Below are positions 33,239 through 37,317 of a stretch of 37,317 nucleotides of DNA, one piece after another. Position 1 is the stretch's first letter. The number at the start of each line of letters is the position of its first letter. The translations under genes were made by a program, and so were the position numbers. This DNA comes from DALYDK01 sp964477125. Lineage in GTDB: Bacteria > Patescibacteriota > Saccharimonadia > Saccharimonadales > CAIOMD01. A model generated the notes under the pieces. The model searched no databases. It was not told where the DNA came from and was given only the letters and a program-made list of their open reading frames with translations. The stretch spans positions 1 through 37,317 of the forward strand of contig CAYZCZ010000007.1 of NCBI GenBank assembly GCA_964477125.1, written 5' to 3'.

Positions 33239-34189
33239 ATGCCGAAAACAAACCAACTAAGAGTCAGTGAATCTGTTTGCGCTGGTCATCCAGACAAATT
33301 AGCCGACCAAATTAGTGACGCAATATTAGACGAAGCACTTAAACAAGATAAGCACGCCCACGTTGCCGCCGAGACTTTAGTAGCTAATAATCTAATTGTA
33401 TTAGCTGGCGAAATAACTACCACAGCAAAACTAAACTATGAAGACATAGCAAGACAGGTAGTCCGTGAAAATGGTTACATTTATCCGGAATGGGGTTTTA
33501 GTGACAAGTCCATAATTAAGCTTGCCCTGCACCAACAATCGCCCGAAATTGCCGTTGGGGTTGGTGATGATGATAGTGGCGCTGGTGATCAAGGTCTCAT
33601 GTATGGTTACGCCTGCAATGAAACAAATAATTATATGCCCTTAGCCATTACAATAGCGCATGCATTGGTAGAAAATATTGATACTGTTCGCAAAAATAAT
33701 ACAATCCCATTTTTAAGACCCGACGGCAAATCTCAAGTTGTAGTTCGCTATGAGAATAATTTGCCTGTCGCGATAGACCATATTACTATCGCAGTGCCCC
33801 ACTCTGAAGATGTCAAACTTTCAGTAGTTCAGGCAGAGATAATACAAAAGGTTATTAGGCCCGTTGTAGAATCTTTTGACCTAAGCGTACCAAAAAANNN
33901 NNNNNNNNNNNNNNNNNNNNNNNNNNNNNNNNNNNNNNNNNNNNNNNNNNNNNNNNNNNNNNNNNNNNNNNNNNNNNNNNNNNNNNNNNNNNNNNNNAAA
34001 GATATCGAGACTTTTGGAACTGCAAAAGTATCGGCTGAAGAAATACGAAAATTTGCCGATAAGCTCATAGACTGTTCGGTCATAGGTATTATTAGTAGTC
34101 TAGACCTAAAGCGCCCTATTTATAGCAGTACGTCAGTATATGGCCACTTTGGTAAACCAAATTTGCCTTGGGAAAAAATAGTCAAATAA
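33239..34189 (+). CDS. metK: S-adenosylmethionine synthetase, interrupted by assembly gap
   Basis: Starts at ATG 33239 with GAGGGG 8 nt upstream; the open frame begins earlier at GTG 33215, within the leader. It makes SAM from methionine and ATP. Visible before the gap: SESVCAGHPDKLADQISDAI (ATP site), AAETLVANN, VGVGDDDSGAGDQGLMYGYA (Mg2+/K+ site) and FLRPDGKSQVV. After the gap: VIGIISSLDLKRPIYSSTSV and YGHFGKP, the usual C-terminus. With the 100 N the product is 316 residues against about 385, so 70 or more residues (including the GGPxGDAGLTGRK region) lie in the gap. The gene is most likely intact in the organism. Confidence 0.93.
   Translation: MPKTNQLRVSESVCAGHPDKLADQISDAILDEALKQDKHAHVAAETLVANNLIVLAGEITTTAKLNYEDIARQVVRENGYIYPEWGFSDKSIIKLALHQQSPEIAVGVGDDDSGAGDQGLMYGYACNETNNYMPLAITIAHALVENIDTVRKNNTIPFLRPDGKSQVVVRYENNLPVAIDHITIAVPHSEDVKLSVVQAEIIQKVIRPVVESFDLSVPKXXXXXXXXXXXXXXXXXXXXXXXXXXXXXXXXXXKDIETFGTAKVSAEEIRKFADKLIDCSVIGIISSLDLKRPIYSSTSVYGHFGKPNLPWEKIVK
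33898..33997. other. scaffold gap of exactly 100 N in metK
   Basis: Placeholder of 100 undetermined bases. Comparison with the usual MetK length suggests that the true missing stretch is about 300 bases. Confidence 0.95.
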
Positions 34190-34202
34190 GCCAACGACAA
34201 TG

Positions 34203-34240
34203 TATAATTAACGCTAAAGCTTATAGTTAATAGCTTTTTT
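34203..34240 (+). promoter_or_regulatory. promoter followed by short hairpin with T-run
   Basis: TATAAT (34203-34208) precedes AAAGCT (34216-34221) and AGCTTT (34232-34237) around a ten-base loop, followed by more T. It can serve as a weak terminator for metK, or, since it would fall in the leader of the next gene, as an attenuation hairpin before the Shine-Dalgarno GGAG. Confidence 0.4.
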
Positions 34241-34255
34241 AATAGGAGATTTAGA

Positions 34256-34972
34256 TTGAAAAATATAAAATTATCATTATTAGCCCTGGCTATCGTAGGT
34301 ATAGCACTTATATTACCATCAGTTACTACTCGTGCTATTGAAGGGCAAGAAGTACAAAATACGGAAATGAGCGAGCAGCAAAAAAAAGAGCTCGAAGCCA
34401 TTAAAAAAAGAGCTGAGCAGAAGAAAGAAGATGCCCAGCGACAAGCCGAGCAAAAAAGAGAAGATTTTAAACAGCAGGCTGAAATTAAAAGAGAAACTGC
34501 TAAGAATAGGGCCGAAGAACTTTTATCGCAAAAAAAGGCTTCTATAAAACAGAGAACAGAGGATGAAAAACAAAAATCCTGCGAACAAATATCTAGCAAT
34601 TTGAGCAAAAAACTCGCTAATGGTAGTTCTAGGGCAGAAAAACACAAAACTCTTTTCGACAATCACCTTACCAAAATTGAAGAATTTAATGCAAATAAAA
34701 AATTGACAGTAGCCAACTACGATACACTACTTGCTACTGCACAAACAGCACAAGCACAAGCACAGGCATCAATAGATAGCCTTAAATCATTCACTCCAAA
34801 AGTAGACTGCACAAACCTAGGGGCAACAACAAATAACGTAGCCGGTTACCAAGTAGCTATTGGAGATGTTAAATCTGACCTTAATAACTACCGAACAGCC
34901 ATAAAAAACCTATTAACCGCAGTGAAACAAGCGTACGAGGCTAGTGAGACAGAAAGTGGAGCATCAAACTAA
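34256..34972 (+). CDS. exported coiled-coil protein
   Basis: 238 residues starting with TTG, placed by AGGAG about 8 nt upstream. Signal peptide: MKNIKLSLLALAIVGIALI, cleavage probably near VTTRAIEG. A long charged coiled coil (about 38-110) follows, with repeats such as EQQKKELEAIKKRAEQKKED. The C-terminal part (about 115-230) is helical with FDNHLTKIEEFNANKKL, a run AQTAQAQAQAS and two cysteines (KQKSCEQ and KVDCTN) that could form a disulfide. The prepilin-like gene follows after 3 nt and dsbB comes next, which fits a disulfide-bearing surface protein. No known family is recognised. Confidence 0.7.
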   Translation: MKNIKLSLLALAIVGIALILPSVTTRAIEGQEVQNTEMSEQQKKELEAIKKRAEQKKEDAQRQAEQKREDFKQQAEIKRETAKNRAEELLSQKKASIKQRTEDEKQKSCEQISSNLSKKLANGSSRAEKHKTLFDNHLTKIEEFNANKKLTVANYDTLLATAQTAQAQAQASIDSLKSFTPKVDCTNLGATTNNVAGYQVAIGDVKSDLNNYRTAIKNLLTAVKQAYEASETESGASN

Positions 34973-34975
34973 ATT

Positions 34976-35251
34976 ATGAATAATTTTAATAATCAAAAAG
35001 GTTTTTCAGTACTAGTTACCCTGCTAGTGGTAGTTGTCATTGGCGCAGTTGGATTCGCAGGCTGGCAAGTATATTCTAAGCAACAAACCAACAAAGATTC
35101 AGCCACACAAACACAGGTACCCAGTAATGCATCACCTACTTTAAACAATGCTCAAGATGTTGATAATGCTCAGAAAAACTTAGATAACGCAAACATAAAT
35201 TCAGATCTTGACTCTTCGTCAATAGACAATGATTTAAATAGCATTCTTTAA
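34976..35251 (+). CDS. small prepilin-like membrane protein
   Basis: 91 residues. NNQKGFSVLVTLLVVVVIG resembles a type IV prepilin leader: basic residue and glycine followed by phenylalanine and a hydrophobic helix (about 9-30). The glutamate at mature position 5 of classical pilins is absent. The outer part is polar and low-complexity, rich in N, D, S and Q (NNAQDVDNAQKNLDNANIN), with no cysteine. It begins 3 nt after the coiled-coil gene, so translation is likely coupled. It could be a minor pseudopilin or simply an anchored stalk protein. Confidence 0.6.
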   Translation: MNNFNNQKGFSVLVTLLVVVVIGAVGFAGWQVYSKQQTNKDSATQTQVPSNASPTLNNAQDVDNAQKNLDNANINSDLDSSSIDNDLNSIL

Positions 35252-35262
35252 GCAAGCAGTGC

Positions 35263-35268
35263 TACTAT
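35263..35268 (+). promoter_or_regulatory. -10 box TACTAT of the dsbB gene
   Basis: TACTAT ends 7 nt before the GTG at 35276. This supports GTG as start and a leaderless message. Confidence 0.5.
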
Positions 35269-35275
35269 TTATACT

Positions 35276-35737
35276 GTGAGAAATTTATTAAATAATAACT
35301 ATGTAAAAATATTCACAAATAATATTCATTATGTTATTTGGTTTATTGCAATTGGGTGCTTATTTGGTAGCTTATACTTTAGTGAAATAGTAGGACTAAT
35401 ACCTTGTACTTTGTGTTGGTGGCTCAGAATATTCCTTTATCCACTAGCTTTTATTTCTTCTGTTGCAATTGTACGCAAAGAAACCAGTATTTTACCCTAT
35501 TACGTTTTACCACTAGCTATACCAGCAGCACTTTTAAGTTTTTACCATAGCTTGCTACAATGGGGTGTTATAAAAGAAACTATTACTATTTGCTCTGCTC
35601 AATCTGCGGTTCCGTGCGATAAGCCTGATTTTCTTTTGCTAGGATTTATCACTATACCTTTTTTGGGTTTTATAAGCTCCCTAGCGCTGGTTGCACTTAG
35701 CTTTTTACAGATTTATTTACAGAAGAACCATCAGTAG
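35276..35737 (+). CDS. DsbB/BdbC-type disulfide oxidoreductase
   Basis: 153 residues starting with GTG, four membrane helices. The first redox pair is in PCTLCWWLRIF (C44, C47) and the second is C106 and C114 in TICSAQSAVPCDKPDF, so both functional pairs are present. The enzyme passes electrons from a DsbA-like partner to quinone, driving disulfide formation outside the membrane. No DsbA is in the window. The coiled-coil exported protein upstream, with two cysteines, is a possible substrate. The 3' end overlaps the convergent AI-2E-family gene by 41 nt, the longest overlap in the window. Confidence 0.92.
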   Translation: MRNLLNNNYVKIFTNNIHYVIWFIAIGCLFGSLYFSEIVGLIPCTLCWWLRIFLYPLAFISSVAIVRKETSILPYYVLPLAIPAALLSFYHSLLQWGVIKETITICSAQSAVPCDKPDFLLLGFITIPFLGFISSLALVALSFLQIYLQKNHQ

Positions 35738-36809
35738 TTGAAGATTTTCTAATTGTATTAACATAGACATCTATTGTAGTAACGATAACTATCATTATTA
35801 CTGGTCCAATGACAATTCCTAGAAAACCAAACATTGCGATGCCTGCAAAGACTGAAATTAGCAACAAAGCCGAATCTAATCTAGCAGAGTTTGGCACGAA
35901 CCTAGGACGTAAGAAATTGTCTTCATTAGTAACTATTAAAATGTGTCCGAGTATCAGCACTAAGCCTTCCCACACATGACCGGTAAGTAGCATGATGACA
36001 CCTATTGGCAATACTATTATGCCTCCACCCAGGGGTATTATTGACAAGAAAGTCAACAGTACAAACCAAAATATAAAGAAATCAAAACCTACGATTTTTA
36101 GTAATAAAGCATCAGTTAAGCCCTGAACAACGGCAATAGCAAACTGACCCTTTACCATTGCAGAAGTCATAGCACCCATTTTTGCTAAATAATGATCGGT
36201 AATTTTGTCACCTAGAGGGTTAAGGTTCCGTATAAGCTTTAGTATAGAATCTTGCTTTTTTAGAAAAGCTAAAAATACATATATAAATATAATGGATTTA
36301 GTAACCAAAGCTCCCAAACCACCAGCTAGACTACTCAAGTGAGAGACGGCTGTCTTTAAAAATTCTGAAGCATTGGTTTTTAGCCACTCTGTAATTTGTG
36401 AAATCTGTATAGTGTCTGGTCCTACATTTGGGATGTTGTCTAGCTGGCGGTTAATTCCGTCGATTAGATTAACAATAGTATTGTAAATCCCACTGCTGTT
36501 GGTTGAAGCTTCCTTAATCATAGTGCTTAGCTGTAGAGCTTGTTCAACAGTAATGGCTATCACTATTCCCAAGGGGATTGTAATAGTGAAAACTACAGCC
36601 AAAAAAGTCAAGCCCGAAGAAAGGCCTTTTTTATTTCCAGTTTTTTTAAGTATCCATTTGTACACTGGGTTAAATAGAAAAGCCAGAATTGCCGCGAACG
36701 CTATTAGAACAAAATAGTCACGAATAAAGTAAGCACCGAATAAAATTGCTACTAACATCGCTATCGATAGTACTTTTAAAGTTTTTTTATCTAATTTATC
36801 CAATTTCAT
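35697..36809 (-). CDS. AI-2E family transporter (PerM/YdiK-type)
   Basis: 370 residues from ATG 36809, preceded by AAAGGG; the frame stays open further upstream but without a ribosome binding site. About eight helices. The typical central region is visible: KGQFAIAVVQGLTDALLLKI, then FLSIIPLGGGIIVLPIGVIM (family motif with IP), and NFLRPRFVPNSARLDSALLL near the C-terminus, followed by FGFLGIVIGPVIMI. The family includes TqsA and PerM; many members act as Na+/H+ antiporters or have unknown cargo, so AI-2 export should not be assumed. Confidence 0.87.
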   Translation of the reverse strand: MKLDKLDKKTLKVLSIAMLVAILFGAYFIRDYFVLIAFAAILAFLFNPVYKWILKKTGNKKGLSSGLTFLAVVFTITIPLGIVIAITVEQALQLSTMIKEASTNSSGIYNTIVNLIDGINRQLDNIPNVGPDTIQISQITEWLKTNASEFLKTAVSHLSSLAGGLGALVTKSIIFIYVFLAFLKKQDSILKLIRNLNPLGDKITDHYLAKMGAMTSAMVKGQFAIAVVQGLTDALLLKIVGFDFFIFWFVLLTFLSIIPLGGGIIVLPIGVIMLLTGHVWEGLVLILGHILIVTNEDNFLRPRFVPNSARLDSALLLISVFAGIAMFGFLGIVIGPVIMIVIVTTIDVYVNTIRKSSTTDGSSVNKSVKS

Positions 36810-36874
36810 AGGTTGCCCTTTAATATTTATAGCCGTAAGTATGACATTATTTATAATATATGCAATATTACAGA

Positions 36875-36902
36875 TTGACAATTATATATATTGTGTAATA
36901 AT
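36875..36902 (+). promoter_or_regulatory. consensus -35 and -10-like promoter
   Basis: TTGACA at 36875-36880 is a perfect -35, followed after 16-17 bases by TAATAAT (36896-36902). It is the clearest -35 element in the window and drives the gene at 36935, whose leader has AGGAG. Confidence 0.55.
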
Positions 36903-36934
36903 TACATTAAAGATTCAAGTATAGGAGTATTATT

Positions 36935-37317
36935 ATGGCAAAGTCATCTAAATCTAAAGTTGATCCGAAAAAATCTAAAGCTAAATTAGATAAATCATTG
37001 CAACCGGTTGATGCTTCTATGCTAAATAAAAGAATTGCTGAATTAGAAGAAGAAGTCACGAGGCTAGAGCAAAAGCAAAGCAAAAAATATAGTATAAAAA
37101 AGTTCTTTAAGAGTTTTGCTGTTGTCGTTCTTGTATCTTTAGCTATAGTATCCCTATTTTTGCTTAACTTTTCCTTTTGGGTAAAGCATACAATTATGGA
37201 TAATGAACAGTTTGTAGCAACAACTTCACCTATTATTAAGAACTCTGATGTTCAAAAAGCTATAAGCTATGATTTATCAGAACAGATCTTTGCAAAAGTG
37301 AATATTGAACAAATACT
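36935..37317 (+). CDS. partial membrane protein with N-terminal coiled coil
   Basis: The 5' part of a gene that runs off the right edge (127 residues). It opens with a lysine-rich tail MAKSSKSKVDPKKSKAKLDK, a short coiled coil (RIAELEEEVTRLEQKQSK, about 33-50), then one membrane helix (about 62-82) and an outer part WVKHTIMDNEQFVATTSP with IIKNSDVQKAISYDLSEQIF. This head resembles large actinobacterial membrane proteins with a 'tvldtdrFvatvaPLa.dp.Vq.al' segment, whose function is unknown. AGGAG at 36923-36927 fixes the start. Confidence 0.7.
   Translation, partial: MAKSSKSKVDPKKSKAKLDKSLQPVDASMLNKRIAELEEEVTRLEQKQSKKYSIKKFFKSFAVVVLVSLAIVSLFLLNFSFWVKHTIMDNEQFVATTSPIIKNSDVQKAISYDLSEQIFAKVNIEQI

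Noticed and set aside
34120..34662. A 180-codon minus-strand open frame rich in S, F and C
   Set aside because: It is the antisense shadow of the lysine/glutamate-rich coiled-coil gene (AAA/GAA codons read as TTT/TTC), and also crosses the metK end.
35697..36809. A specific autoinducer-2 exporter and quorum-sensing locus
   Set aside because: The family name is historical. No luxS or lsr genes are in the window, and many members have other roles.
1..37317. UGA recoded as glycine (Gracilibacteria/Absconditabacteria code)
   Set aside because: Conserved genes such as purA, guaB, zwf and cydA are full length without in-frame TGA, and pgl and cydA end with TGA.
1..37317. CRISPR array, transposon or prophage
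   Set aside because: No regularly spaced repeats, transposase, integrase, terminal inverted repeats or phage structural genes were seen on either strand.

Overview
This AT-rich window (37,317 bases, two 100-N scaffold gaps) looks like a chromosomal segment of a Patescibacteria/CPR bacterium, most likely an environmental Saccharibacteria (TM7). That placement is an inference from the gene mix: a heliorhodopsin, a baeRF-type protein, NRAMP and VIT1/CCC1 transporters, and many small membrane or secreted proteins of unknown function. Genes are short and densely packed. TGA is used as a stop in several genes (for example the ATGA overlaps at 17137-17140 and 22779-22782), so the code is standard and not the UGA=Gly code of Gracilibacteria/Absconditabacteria. 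No rRNA, intact tRNA, CRISPR array, transposase or integrase was found.

Layout. 1-3.8 kb: a partial secreted-protein gene, a fragment resembling a tRNA 3' end, and a run of small membrane proteins including a CDF-like protein, ending in a gene interrupted by the first gap. 3.9-8.4 kb: a fused trehalose-6-phosphate synthase/phosphatase followed by a GH13 enzyme. 8.4-10.8 kb: a heliorhodopsin facing a tiny two-helix membrane protein, a stand-alone receiver protein and a membrane-anchored polysaccharide deacetylase. 10.9-14.7 kb: a baeRF family protein, then purA and guaB, the two exits from IMP, arranged tail to tail. 14.7-17.8 kb: a compact pgl-gnd-zwf operon (oxidative pentose phosphate pathway, NADPH). 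17.8-21 kb: a decayed or very small ORF, an alpha/beta hydrolase, metA and a Ddl-like ATP-grasp ligase. 21.4-24 kb: a CydA quinol oxidase subunit coupled to a half-size second subunit, and two small membrane proteins. 24-28.9 kb: a VIT/CCC1 transporter, secreted and hypothetical proteins, a FUSC protein and an NRAMP-family transporter. 28.9-33 kb: rhodanese, glutaredoxin, a Fur-family regulator with palindromic sites, a type II NADH dehydrogenase-like flavoprotein, and divergently a GlcD/D-lactate dehydrogenase-like oxidase. 33-37.3 kb: a SAM riboswitch before metK (broken by the second gap), a coiled-coil exported protein, a prepilin-like protein, a DsbB, an AI-2E-family protein and a truncated membrane protein.

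Together the genes suggest a small cell able to use oxygen: NADPH from glucose-6-phosphate, electrons entering quinone through the NDH-2-like and lactate/glycolate dehydrogenase-like flavoproteins, a bd-type oxidase as terminal acceptor, and thiol-redox and metal homeostasis genes next to a Fur regulator. Trehalose synthesis and the heliorhodopsin suggest life in open, variable, lit habitats.

Two features of genome style stand out. At least thirteen genes have a -10 hexamer 6-8 nt upstream of the start codon, which predicts leaderless mRNAs; this moves the likely start of the Fur, NDH-2 and FAD-oxidase genes. Ten convergent gene pairs are separated by at most 62 nt or overlap at their 3' ends by 4-41 nt, with no obvious terminator between them.
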